Origin: an uncultured Flavobacteriia bacterium
Lineage (GTDB): Bacteria; Bacteroidota; Bacteroidia; Flavobacteriales_D; Crocinitomicaceae
DNA: 27,466 nt
Direction: 5' to 3'
NCBI GenBank assembly: GCA_903887095.1
Contig: CAISOQ010000388.1
Span: 1 to 27,466, forward strand
Shown here: positions 1 through 8,600 of the stretch, piece after piece
Position numbering within the stretch: position 1 is the stretch's first letter
How the letters are laid out: every line of letters starts with the position of its first letter
Position numbers and translations under genes: made by a program
The notes under the pieces: generated by a model
Told to the model about the DNA's origin: nothing
The model's database searches: none
What the model saw: the letters and a program-made list of their open reading frames with translations, nothing else

Positions 1-202
1 CTTTGCATTCTTGCTTCTGCTGTAAGGCCAATTTTTTAATTTCAGCAGCCGTTTTCTCGTCAACGCCTCTTTGCAAGGCTTGGGTAGAAAGATTGTTTAA
101 TTTTTTTCCCAAATCTAGGCAATGACAAAATTTATTGTCTTTACTGCTACAAGACATTAATACGAAAGAGAAAACACAAATTGTAAGAAGAAATTTCATC
201 AT
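1..202 (-). CDS. Small putative lipoprotein, C-terminus cut by window edge
   Basis: Reading leftward from an ATG-ATG pair (202 or 199), the frame stays open to base 1. It begins MKFLLTICVFSFVLMSCSSK, a hydrophobic signal sequence ending in a lipobox-like VLMSC, so cleavage by signal peptidase II and lipidation of that Cys are expected. The visible mature part is short, charged and Lys/Gln-rich, with a CHC motif close after the lipid-anchor Cys and another Cys near the edge. I do not recognise a family, so no function is proposed beyond a small envelope lipoprotein. The gene is divergent from the aminotransferase gene, and a plausible promoter lies just upstream. The lipoprotein reading is fairly secure from the N-terminus; the total length is unknown because the 3' end is outside the window. 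Confidence 0.65.
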   Translation of the reverse strand, partial: MMKFLLTICVFSFVLMSCSSKDNKFCHCLDLGKKLNNLSTQALQRGVDEKTAAEIKKLALQQKQECK

Positions 203-227
203 GCTGAAAACTGTGTAAATGATTTTA

Positions 228-259
228 CAATATTAGCTTTTTCTTGTTTCACCATCAAA
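228..259 (-). promoter_or_regulatory. Bacteroidota-type promoter of the lipoprotein gene
   Basis: On the minus strand TTTG (259-256) is followed by exactly 20 bases and then TAATATTG (235-228). This matches the Bacteroidota pattern TTTG-N19-21-TAnnTTTG with one mismatch in the -7 element. It lies about 25 bases ahead of the lipoprotein start. Confidence 0.5.
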
Positions 260-287
260 AGCATCCTTCAGAAAACGCTTTCTTTAT

Positions 288-295
288 TACTTTCG
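288..295 (+). promoter_or_regulatory. Candidate -7 element for the aminotransferase/omega-amidase pair
   Basis: TACTTTCG matches TAnnTTTG at 7 of 8 positions (C for the third T) and ends 5 bases before the ATG at 301. No convincing -33 TTTG is seen at the right distance. The position just ahead of ATG repeats what is seen at 9023-9030 and 24679-24686. Confidence 0.35.
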
Positions 296-300
296 TAACA

Positions 301-1440
301 ATGAACAATTCAAACAGCAAATTACCAAAGGTCGGTACAACCATTTTTACAGTCATGTCAAAAATGGCTGCAGATCATCATGCCATCAATCTTTCTCAAG
401 GATTTCCCAATTTTCCGGTTGATGAACGACTGACAGAACTTCTTGCTCGTCGCGCCAATGATGCGATTCATCAATATGCCCCAATGCCCGGGCACCCTGC
501 TCTTTTGGCGGAAATTAGCGCTTTGACCTATTCAAACTATGGCCGATCTGTTTCTCCTGGGACAGAATTACTCGTTACTGCAGGCGCTACTCAAGCAATT
601 TTTGCAGTAATCCAAGCACTCGTGAAGGCAGGGGAGGAAGTCATAATCTTGGACCCGAGTTACGATTGCTATGAACCGCCCGTTGTGCTCACTGGTGCAA
701 TACCCATTCGCATTCCATTGCAAGCAGATTTTACACCTGACTGGGAACGAATAAAAAGTAGCATAAGCGAAAAAACGAGAATGATAATCGTTAATAATCC
801 GCACAATCCAACAGGTAAAGTATTGGATGAAAAAGATATTCTAGAATTAGAAAGCCTAATGCTTTCCCATCCGCGACTTTTGTTGCTGTCTGATGAGGTT
901 TATGAATACATTTCATTTGAGAAAAAACATATATCCATCAACACCCGTCCTGCTCTTTTGGAGCGAAGCGTTATCGTATCATCCTTTGGAAAAACTTTTC
1001 ACATCACTGGCTGGAAAATCGGTTATTTGGTCGCACCTGAAGAACTAATGAATGAAATCAAGAAGGTGCACCAATTTCTTGTATTCTGCGTGAACAGTGT
1101 TGCTCAACATGTATTAGCTGATTACCTCCCAATGATTGACGTGAAACAATTAGGTGCGTTTTATATGGGAAAAAGGGATTTCTTTAAAAATCTTATGAAA
1201 GACAGTAGGTTTGAACTTCTGCCATCAGAGGGTTCTTATTTCCAGGTAGCGTCTTACCAATCCATTTCTGATGAAAATGATATTGATTTTTGTAAACGAT
1301 TAGTTACCGAATTTGGTGTAGCCGCTATCCCACTTTCTGTTTTCAATGACGATGGCCGCGACCAGAAATTAATCCGTTTCTGTTTTGCCAAAGATGAAGA
1401 AACGTTAAAAAATGCAACAGAAAGATTATGCAAGATTTAA
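301..1440 (+). CDS. PLP-dependent methionine/glutamine-type aminotransferase (class I/II)
   Basis: This is a 379-residue fold-type I aminotransferase, close in pattern to E. coli YbdL-type methionine aminotransferases and to glutamine transaminase K/kynurenine aminotransferases. Visible signatures are the N-terminal AINLSQGFPNF motif, NNPHNPTG with the conserved Asn at about 169, SDEVYE with Asp198 and Tyr201, and SSFGKTFHITGWKIGY with the PLP-binding Lys at about 231. A C-terminal LIRFCFAK carries the carboxylate-binding Arg. The frame can be opened at a TTG at 244, but ATG 301 matches the family's usual beginning and has a -7-like element just before it. The last 13 bases overlap the omega-amidase gene, implying coupled translation. 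The likely reaction is transamination of 4-methylthio-2-oxobutyrate to methionine with glutamine as donor. The family is certain; substrate preference is inferred from family and neighbour. Confidence 0.9.
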   Translation: MNNSNSKLPKVGTTIFTVMSKMAADHHAINLSQGFPNFPVDERLTELLARRANDAIHQYAPMPGHPALLAEISALTYSNYGRSVSPGTELLVTAGATQAIFAVIQALVKAGEEVIILDPSYDCYEPPVVLTGAIPIRIPLQADFTPDWERIKSSISEKTRMIIVNNPHNPTGKVLDEKDILELESLMLSHPRLLLLSDEVYEYISFEKKHISINTRPALLERSVIVSSFGKTFHITGWKIGYLVAPEELMNEIKKVHQFLVFCVNSVAQHVLADYLPMIDVKQLGAFYMGKRDFFKNLMKDSRFELLPSEGSYFQVASYQSISDENDIDFCKRLVTEFGVAAIPLSVFNDDGRDQKLIRFCFAKDEETLKNATERLCKI

Positions 1441-2204
1441 AAATAGCACTTCTACAAACGGACCAAAAGTGGGAAGACAAACTTGCCAATCTAAGACACT
1501 TTGAAGAACAAATCTCGCTCATTTCTGAACCCGTTGACATTATTTTGTTGCCTGAAATGTTCCATACCTCCTTTTCAATGAACGCTGAATCTTTGGCGGA
1601 AAAAATGGAGAATTCGATGGGATTAGATTTTTTAAGAAGAAATGCAAGTGAAAAAAATTGTGCTATCTACACTTCATTGATCATAAAAGAAGGAAAGTAT
1701 TATAGAAATAGGGGTGTTTTTGTGGACCCCGATGGAAAAGTGCATTCTTACGACAAAAGAAAATCATTTGGTTTAGCCGGTGAAGACAAGGTTTTTACGA
1801 ATGGAGCAAAAGAAACAATAGTATCCTTCAGGGGCTGGAACATTCAACTTCAAATTTGCTATGACCTTCGATTTCCGGAGATAATTCGAAACAGTATTAA
1901 TGAAGCTGGCGATGTTGCCTACGATCTTATTTTATATGTCGCAAACTGGCCGGAAAAAAGAGCAGTTCATTGGACCACATTGTTAAAGGCACGCGCGATA
2001 GAAAACCAATCTTACGTTGCCGGCGTCAATCGGATAGGAACCGACGGCAAAGGATTAGACTACAGTGGAGATTCTATTGTGTCCGATCCGTTGGGTTCAG
2101 CCATATCTGCAGTTGCTAGTAAGGAATACCGATTAATTGAAACTCTCTCAAGCAGTATTCTTCATGAAACTCGAAAAAGTTTACCCTTTTTAAAAGATCG
2201 CTAA
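1428..2204 (+). CDS. Omega-amidase, nitrilase/CN-hydrolase family (YafV/Nit2-like)
   Basis: This is a 258-residue CN-hydrolase. The catalytic triad is readable: Glu43 in LLPEMF, Lys110 in YDKRKSF and Cys144 in QICYDLRFPE. The conserved ANWPEKR segment follows, and the later region with RAIENQSYVAGVNRIG is typical of YafV. Length fits the single-domain omega-amidase branch. Such enzymes hydrolyse 2-oxoglutaramate (or 2-oxosuccinamate) to the oxoacid and ammonia in the cytoplasm. The start overlaps the aminotransferase stop by 13 bases, so the two proteins are probably made together. Glutamine-dependent transamination makes 2-oxoglutaramate, and this enzyme removes it, pulling the transamination forward. 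That coupling is established for glutamine transaminase/omega-amidase pairs; assigning it here is inference from family and overlap. Confidence 0.9.
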   Translation: MQDLKIALLQTDQKWEDKLANLRHFEEQISLISEPVDIILLPEMFHTSFSMNAESLAEKMENSMGLDFLRRNASEKNCAIYTSLIIKEGKYYRNRGVFVDPDGKVHSYDKRKSFGLAGEDKVFTNGAKETIVSFRGWNIQLQICYDLRFPEIIRNSINEAGDVAYDLILYVANWPEKRAVHWTTLLKARAIENQSYVAGVNRIGTDGKGLDYSGDSIVSDPLGSAISAVASKEYRLIETLSSSILHETRKSLPFLKDR

Positions 2205-2222
2205 ACGACAATTATTTTTGAG

Positions 2223-2256
2223 TTTGTAGAATCTGTATAGAAATGATATATATTTG
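2223..2256 (+). promoter_or_regulatory. Promoter of the T9SS cargo gene
   Basis: TATATTTG at 2249-2256 is a full match to TAnnTTTG. TTTG at 2223-2226 sits 22 bases upstream, slightly longer than the usual 19-21 spacing. The ATG at 2279 follows 22 bases after the -7 element. Confidence 0.55.
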
Positions 2257-2278
2257 CGACGTTTCTAATTAACATGCA

Positions 2279-4117
2279 ATGAAAAAGTTATACTTCAAAA
2301 TCATTTTTGCAGGACTTGCGGCAAATGTTGCCTATGGGCAATATGCTCCGAAAATGTCCTCTGTTTCTAAAATTTTAACTGCTGAACAAAAACCAGGCGA
2401 AACAGCTGCTCCTAAAGACTTAGGAACTATCATTTGGTCTGACGATTTTACTACTGCAGCAAACTGGACTGTAGACAATGCAGGACAAACAGATCCAGCT
2501 CAATTTGGTTGGGACATCGGTACAACTGAACAATCATGGTACTTCACTACGGGTGTTAACTCAGCATCAGATGGTAATTATGCGGAATTAAAAAATGGTA
2601 ATTACAACAATAACAGCCAGTTAACGAATGTAACTTATAACCTTACAACTGCGGCTCCTATTGATGTTCAAACACTAGGTAATACTGATCAAGTAACGCT
2701 TTCATTCCTTCAATACGGTGCACTTTTCAACGATGATCAACAAGTACAGATCAGTACCGACGGAACTAACTTCGTTCCAGTTTACACGAACAATGACCGT
2801 GAAACATTCGTAGGGAATAATAACAGTGCCATTTATGCTAACCCAGATTTAGTTGCAGTGAATCTCGCAACATTTATCGCGGGCAATGCAAGTTCTGTTT
2901 GGATCCGATTCACATGGACATCAAGATTCCCCGCTGAAACATCGCCTGCAGCTTGGACTACTTTTGGATGGTTCATTGATGACGTTGCTATAATAACAAA
3001 CCCAGATTACGACGTAGAAGTAACTTCGACTGCATGGGGCACAAATGGTTTAACTTATTATCAAATTCCACTTCTTCAAGTTGCACCAATTGATTTTTCT
3101 GCCAATATCTTGAATAATGGTATTCAAACTGTGAACAACGTTCAATTGAATGTAAGTGTAAATGGAACTTCAGCAGGTACAAGTAACGCTTCTAATATTG
3201 CGCCACTTTCTACAGACAGTCTTGCTTTGACAACAGCTTTTACTCCTTCAAGCGCGGCAACTGCAACATATGCAGTTACTCAAACAATCACTTCTACCGA
3301 GGATGATGACGTGCCTACAAATAATGCAATTGCCAATGTTTCTTTCAGCACGACAAACTTCATCTATGCGCGTGATAATAATGTCGTTTCAGGAACAACT
3401 TATGGAGATGGTGTAACATCATTTGAAACAGGAAACTTGTTTGAAATCTTCCAAAATCAAACCGTTAAAGCGATTAACGTTCGTTTAACAGGTGGTAATG
3501 GTGGAACACCAGTTGGAACAGAAATTTATGCTAGATTATATGGAATTGATCCTGCAACTGGAGAATTTATTTATGCTGGAGAATCAGCTCCATTAGTTGT
3601 TTCGAATGCTAACCTTAGTACAAATCTTGTCTTGCCACTTCTATCACCTGTAGATTTGGTTGCAGGTGAAGCATACCTTGCAATGGTTGGATCTTATGAC
3701 CCTGCATTGGTTGTCTCTAACGCGGGTACTACGGCTCCACAAACATCTTTTTATCTTGATGGGAATGACATTATCGCAAGCACCCTTTTCTACCAAACAA
3801 ATGTTCCTTATGTTCGTTTGAACTTTGATCCAGTTATCGGTGTTGAAGAAAACACAAGTAATGCTGCTATTACAAGTGTTTATCCTAACCCAACAACAGG
3901 TGCTACTACAGTAACATATACATTGAAAAACACTTCAGATGTTACAGTTGTTATTACTGATGTTACTGGAAAATTAATTTCAGAAGTTCAAAATAATGCA
4001 GTAAACGCTGGTGAACAAACATTGAATTTTGATGCTAGTTCATATTCAAATGGTGTTTACTATGTGACTATTTCTACAGAAGAATCTACTGTTACGCGTA
4101 AATTCGTCAAGAAGTAA
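2279..4117 (+). CDS. Secreted protein with T9SS type A C-terminal sorting domain
   Basis: This is a 612-residue exported protein. Residues 1-20 form a signal peptide (MKKLYFKIIFAGLAANVAYG). Residues about 50-240 look like a jelly-roll/MAM-type carbohydrate- or ligand-binding domain, ending in GWFIDDVAI, as is common in Bacteroidota surface proteins. An Ig/CARDB-like region follows (about 245-355), then a beta-rich segment. Residues about 534-612 are a type A sorting domain: YPNPTTG, a VTVVITDVTGKLI strand, and a final basic RKFVKK. That domain directs passage through the type IX machinery and attachment to or release from the cell surface. No catalytic motif was seen, so an adhesin or matrix role is more likely than an enzyme. 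Codon use changes little from neighbours, although Thr, Asn and Ala are strongly enriched. It is monocistronic, with its own promoter and terminator. Confidence 0.85.
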   Translation: MKKLYFKIIFAGLAANVAYGQYAPKMSSVSKILTAEQKPGETAAPKDLGTIIWSDDFTTAANWTVDNAGQTDPAQFGWDIGTTEQSWYFTTGVNSASDGNYAELKNGNYNNNSQLTNVTYNLTTAAPIDVQTLGNTDQVTLSFLQYGALFNDDQQVQISTDGTNFVPVYTNNDRETFVGNNNSAIYANPDLVAVNLATFIAGNASSVWIRFTWTSRFPAETSPAAWTTFGWFIDDVAIITNPDYDVEVTSTAWGTNGLTYYQIPLLQVAPIDFSANILNNGIQTVNNVQLNVSVNGTSAGTSNASNIAPLSTDSLALTTAFTPSSAATATYAVTQTITSTEDDDVPTNNAIANVSFSTTNFIYARDNNVVSGTTYGDGVTSFETGNLFEIFQNQTVKAINVRLTGGNGGTPVGTEIYARLYGIDPATGEFIYAGESAPLVVSNANLSTNLVLPLLSPVDLVAGEAYLAMVGSYDPALVVSNAGTTAPQTSFYLDGNDIIASTLFYQTNVPYVRLNFDPVIGVEENTSNAAITSVYPNPTTGATTVTYTLKNTSDVTVVITDVTGKLISEVQNNAVNAGEQTLNFDASSYSNGVYYVTISTEESTVTRKFVKK

Positions 4118-4132
4118 TTCTAACTGAATTCA

Positions 4133-4140
4133 TACCTTTG
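4133..4140 (+). promoter_or_regulatory. Candidate -7 element ahead of the terminator and YqaA-like gene
   Basis: TACCTTTG is a full match to TAnnTTTG and lies directly before the terminator hairpin. No good -33 element is visible at 19-21 bases. If used, the transcript would begin with the hairpin itself. A chance match is possible. Confidence 0.35.
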
Positions 4141-4169
4141 AAGGGCCTCCAAATTGGAGGCCTTTTTTT
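4141..4169 (+). terminator. Rho-independent terminator of the T9SS cargo gene
   Basis: Stem GGCCTCC (4144-4150), a 5-base loop AAATT, then GGAGGCC (4156-4162) and seven T (4163-4169). AAG on the left can extend the stem into the T tract. It starts 24 bases after the cargo stop codon. The T tract runs directly into the ATG of the next gene. Confidence 0.9.
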
Positions 4170-4595
4170 ATGGACTTTATTTCACTGGGATATATCGGTT
4201 TATTTCTCGCTGGGTTTCTATCAGCGACGATCTTACCTATGAATTCCGAATTTGTATTAATCGCCTTGTTAGTTCAGAACTTCGATCCCTGGATATGTTT
4301 GGCAATCGCAACAGTTGGAAATTCTTTGGGCGGACTTACCAATTACTGGCTAGGACACCTTGGCAACCCACTATGGTTCAAACGTTTTGGAATCTCAGAA
4401 GAAAAACTAATGACTTTTGAAAAGAGAATTCAGAAATACGGCTATTGGTTGGCGTTTCTTTCGTGGGTACCAATCATAGGAGACCCAATGACAATTGCCT
4501 TAGGGTTTTTTAAAGTTCCGTTTTGGAGGGTTCTAGTTTTAATTGTTTTAGGGAAATTCTTGCGCTATCTCCTGTTAATTTTTCCTTTTTTGTAA
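4170..4595 (+). CDS. YqaA-like small membrane protein (SNARE-associated/VTT family)
   Basis: This is a 141-residue, very hydrophobic protein with about four membrane segments: a first at roughly 5-35, a second around 40-62 containing ATVGNSLGGLTNYWLG, then a charged loop GISEEKLMTFEKRIQKYG, and two further segments. The GN-x-LGG-x-xNYWLG motif and the F-x-xWVPIIGDPMTIALGF motif are characteristic of YqaA, a short branch of the DedA/VTT superfamily. DedA relatives contribute to membrane lipid (undecaprenyl phosphate or phospholipid) flipping; the role of YqaA itself is unclear. The ATG sits immediately after the seven T of the terminator, with no ribosome-binding sequence. A different frame open from 4154 overlaps it but has no family features. 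The fructose bisphosphatase gene lies 75 bases downstream. Confidence 0.85.
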   Translation: MDFISLGYIGLFLAGFLSATILPMNSEFVLIALLVQNFDPWICLAIATVGNSLGGLTNYWLGHLGNPLWFKRFGISEEKLMTFEKRIQKYGYWLAFLSWVPIIGDPMTIALGFFKVPFWRVLVLIVLGKFLRYLLLIFPFL

Positions 4596-4646
4596 GTCTT
4601 TATTTTTCTCTTCGCTTTCTGAGCAATGGAATCCGAAGAGATTTAC

Positions 4647-4654
4647 GATATTTG
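4647..4654 (+). promoter_or_regulatory. Weak candidate -7 element for fbp
   Basis: GATATTTG matches TAnnTTTG at 7 of 8 positions and lies 16 bases before the preferred ATG at 4671. It would fall inside the coding region if the ATG at 4626 were the true start. No -33 element is clear. TATTTTTC at 4601-4608 is an alternative 7 of 8 match. Confidence 0.25.
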
Positions 4655-4670
4655 CCACAAATTTCGCAAC

Positions 4671-5672
4671 ATGTCAAAAGTTACCACACTTAATGATTTC
4701 ATACTGGAACGCCAGGCAGATTTTCCCTTTGCAACGGGTGAACTTACACGCATTTTGAATGACATCGCAATCGCCTCTAAAATTGTGAGTCGCGATGTAC
4801 GAATGGCCGGATTGGTTGATCATATTCTTGGCGCACAAGGCGAAGTAAATGTACAAGGCGAAGAACAACAAAAGTTGGATGTGGTAGCCGATGAACAATT
4901 CATAAAGGCATTTGAAAATGGTGGCGAAATCTGTGGAATTGCCTCAGAAGAAAACGATGATTTTGTTGCCTTCAATTCTGAATCAGCGAAAAAAGGAAAT
5001 TATGTTGTGTTATTTGATCCTTTAGATGGTTCATCCAATATCGACGTGAACGTTTCAATCGGAACAATCTTCTCCATCTATCGTCGCGTTTCTGAAGTTG
5101 GCAGTCTTGCAACTCTTGAAGACATGTTGCAGAAGGGAAGCGAACAAATAGCTGCCGGATATGTGTTATACGGATCTTCTACTATGCTTGTTTACACAAC
5201 AGGAAATGGTGTGAATGGCTTTACATTGGATCCTTCAATAGGTGAGTTTTGTTTGTCACACCCAAACATGAAAATGCCGGAAACAGGACGTATTTATGCC
5301 ATGAACGAGGGGAACATCGATATTTGTAACCCGGGAATTAAAGAATACACACAATATTGCCAAAGCTTTGACAATGACAAAGGGGCACCTTATTCAGGAC
5401 GATACATCGGTTCGTTGGTTGCAGATTTTCATAGAAATATGATCAAAGGAGGGATTTACATCTATCCGGACACAACTACTTCTCCAGAAGGTAAATTGCG
5501 TTTATTATATGAATGCAATCCTTTGGCTTTTATCGCCGAACAAGCTGGAGGCTTGGCTACAACAGGAAGAAATCGCATTCTAGAAATTGAACCATCTCGC
5601 CTCCACCAACGCGTACCATTCTTTGTTGGGTCGAAAAAGATGGTTGAAAAAGCGATGAGTCTCCTAAAATAA
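4671..5672 (+). CDS. fbp: Fructose-1,6-bisphosphatase, class I
   Basis: This is a 333-residue cytoplasmic enzyme that hydrolyses fructose 1,6-bisphosphate to fructose 6-phosphate, the committed step of gluconeogenesis. The class I metal-binding motifs are clear: ASEEND with Glu93/Glu94, and LFDPLDGSSNID with Asp116 and Asp119. The C-terminal GGIYIYP segment and the LLYECNPLAFIAEQAGG motif are also characteristic. ATG 4626 would add 15 residues, but ATG 4671 (MSKVTTLNDFILERQ) matches the family's usual N-terminus and gives the normal length of about 330, so it is preferred. The mfd gene starts 3 bases after the stop, so the two are almost certainly cotranscribed. Confidence 0.95.
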   Translation: MSKVTTLNDFILERQADFPFATGELTRILNDIAIASKIVSRDVRMAGLVDHILGAQGEVNVQGEEQQKLDVVADEQFIKAFENGGEICGIASEENDDFVAFNSESAKKGNYVVLFDPLDGSSNIDVNVSIGTIFSIYRRVSEVGSLATLEDMLQKGSEQIAAGYVLYGSSTMLVYTTGNGVNGFTLDPSIGEFCLSHPNMKMPETGRIYAMNEGNIDICNPGIKEYTQYCQSFDNDKGAPYSGRYIGSLVADFHRNMIKGGIYIYPDTTTSPEGKLRLLYECNPLAFIAEQAGGLATTGRNRILEIEPSRLHQRVPFFVGSKKMVEKAMSLLK

Positions 5673-5675
5673 ACG

Positions 5676-8600
5676 ATGGAACTTAAAGCACTTAAAAACC
5701 TTTTCTCTAAACTTCCTGAAATTGATGCCACAGCTGATCAATTGCAATACGATGGAACACACATTCATTGGAAAGGATTGGTTGGTTCATCACGCGGACT
5801 TTGCGCTTCGGCATTGGCAGAGCAGACACCAGGACATCATCTTTTTATTTTAAACGACAAAGAAGAAGCTGCTTACTTCCTGAATGATCTGGAGGGACTT
5901 TTTCCAGAAGACAAGCGTGTGCTGTTTTATCCGGCATCTTACAGGGTTCCATATCAACTTGAAGAAACAGACAATTCAAATGTTGTTTCAAGGGCTGAAG
6001 TTCTTGAAAAAATCAACAATGGTAAAAATGTATGGGTGGTCACTTACCCACAAGCTCTCTTCGAAAAGGTTCCAACTCAAAAAAAACTGAGTGAAAATAC
6101 ATTGCGCATTGAAGTTGGGAAAACCTATTCCATTGACTTTATAAATGAACTGCTGCTTGAATATCACTTCGACAGAGTAGATTTTGTTTATGAGCCTGGT
6201 CAATTTTCCATTCGAGGAGGTATCGTAGATGTTTTTTCCTATTCCAATGATCACCCTTTTCGAATAGAATTCTTTGGGGATGATGTGGAATCAATTAGGA
6301 CTTTTGACGCGAGCACGCAGTTATCACTTGTCAACCACAAACACTTCAACGTCATTCCTAATGTACAGGGCAGACTTAACATTGAAGGCAATGGAAGCTT
6401 TTTTGAGTTTTTAGGTAAAAATGTAACCGTTTGGCTTTCTTCTTTTGATCAACTTTCTTCAATTCTTAATAAGGAATATGAGAAATCAGTTGGTATCTAT
6501 TCCAAACTACCTGAAACTGTTAAACATACTATTCCGGCTGAATTGTATTTTCATCCAAGTGATTTGAAAGAACAGATTGTCCATCAGCGCATCATTGAAT
6601 GGGGTCCAGACTTTCATTTTAAAGCAGACAAAACAATACAATTTGACTTTCTTCCGCAACCAAGTTTCAATAAAAACTTTGATTTACTGCGTGAAGACCT
6701 AGTGAATAGAACCGCACAGAACTATTCAAACCTCATCTTTTCAAATCAGCCAAAGCAGATTGATCGCCTGTATCAAATATTTGAAGACATCGGAGGAGGC
6801 GTGGATTTCAGTCCAATGCCCATTGCCCTGCACGAAGGATTTATTTCACCATCTTTAAAACTCACTTGTTATACAGACCATCAATTATTTGAACGGTACC
6901 ATCGTTTTCGTTTAAAAGAAGGATTTCGACAAGCGAAGCAAGCACTCACGCTCAAAGAGATCTACAACCTTCAAAAAGGCGATTATGTGACGCATATTGA
7001 TCACGGTGTAGGTCAATTCTCTGGTCTTGAAACAATTGATGTAAACGGAAAGCCACAAGAGGCCATTCGACTCGTTTACAAAGACGGCGATGTCTTGTAT
7101 GTCGGCATTCACTCTTTACATAGAATTTCAAAATTCACTGGAAAAGACGGCTCAGTGCCGAAGATGAATAAGCTTGGTTCACAAGCATGGACCAATCTTA
7201 AAAACAAGACCAAAAAGAAGATAAAGGAACTTGCTTTTGACCTTATTCAACTTTATGCGAAACGTAAGAGTCAACCGGGATTTGCTTTTAATGAAGACAC
7301 ATACCTTCAAAATGAGCTGGAAGCCTCTTTTATGTATGAAGATACGCCAGACCAGCTAAAGGCCACACAAGCAGTAAAAGAAGACATGGAATCTCCAACC
7401 CCTATGGATCGATTGGTCTGTGGAGACGTAGGTTTTGGAAAGACAGAAGTAGCCATTCGCGCTGCTTTCAAAGCTGCCGTAGATGGTAAACAAGTCGCAG
7501 TATTGGTTCCGACAACAATTCTTTCGATGCAGCATTACCGCTCATTTAAAGAGCGATTGAAAGATTTTCCTGTTACCGTGGATTATATCAATCGGTTCAA
7601 GTCTGCAAAACAAACTACGGAAACATTAAAAAACCTTGCTGACGGTAAAGTAGACATTCTTATTGGAACACATGCCATCGTATCAAGTCGGGTGAAATTC
7701 AAAGATCTTGGTCTGATGATCATCGATGAAGAACAAAAATTTGGTGTGTCCGTGAAAGATAAATTGAAAACACTTCGCGCAACAGTTGATACGCTTACAC
7801 TTACCGCTACACCAATCCCACGGACACTTCAATTTTCTTTGATGGGCGCTCGAGACTTAAGCATTATCAATACTCCGCCGCCAAACAGACAACCCGTTCT
7901 GACGGAAATTATTCACTTCAATGAAGAAACAATACGGGACGCTATTGCTTATGAAGTAAGTCGTGGAGGACAAGTGTTTTTTGTTCACAATCGCCTAGCG
8001 AATATTCGTGAAATTTCGGGCATGATAAGTCGCCTATGTCCTGGTGTTCGTGTTGGAATCGGTCATGGACAAATGGATGGTCAGCAGCTTGAAAAAATCA
8101 TGATGGATTTCATCAATGGTGAATACGATGTGTTGCTTGCTACAACTATCATTGAGTCCGGTATAGATATATCAAATGCCAATACAATCATCATCAATGA
8201 CGCACATAATTTCGGCTTAAGTGACTTGCATCAATTGCGCGGAAGAGTGGGTCGAAGCAATAAAAAAGGATTCTGTTACCTTGTTGCACCGCCTTTTAGC
8301 GTTATGACCTCTGACTCCCGCAAAAGACTTGAAGCGCTGGTACAGTTCTCTGATTTAGGTGCAGGATTTAATATTGCCATGAAAGATCTTGATATCCGCG
8401 GTGCAGGAAACATGCTTGGAGGTGAACAAAGTGGATTCATTTCAGAAATTGGTTTTGAGATGTATCAGAAAATCTTGAATGAAGCCATTGATGAATTGCG
8501 TGAAAACGAATTCAAAACGCTTTTTGACGAGCGGACAACAGACAACCTATTGCAGTTTGTGAAAGACTGTGTTCTTGAAACAGATTTAGAAGTTCGTATT

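Noticed and set aside
244..300. In-frame TTG extension of the aminotransferase
   Set aside because: The 19 extra residues do not resemble the family N-terminus and would include the -7-like element at 288-295; ATG 301 fits better.
2274..2282. Start-stop mini-ORF (ATG-CAA-TGA) overlapping the cargo gene start
   Set aside because: Two codons long and most likely chance; no sign that it controls translation.
4154..4420. 88-residue frame overlapping the YqaA-like gene
   Set aside because: It starts inside the terminator loop and has no family features, while the overlapping frame has clear YqaA motifs and membrane segments.
4626..4670. ATG 4626 as the fbp start
   Set aside because: It adds 15 residues not seen in class I fructose bisphosphatases and gives an overlong N-terminus.
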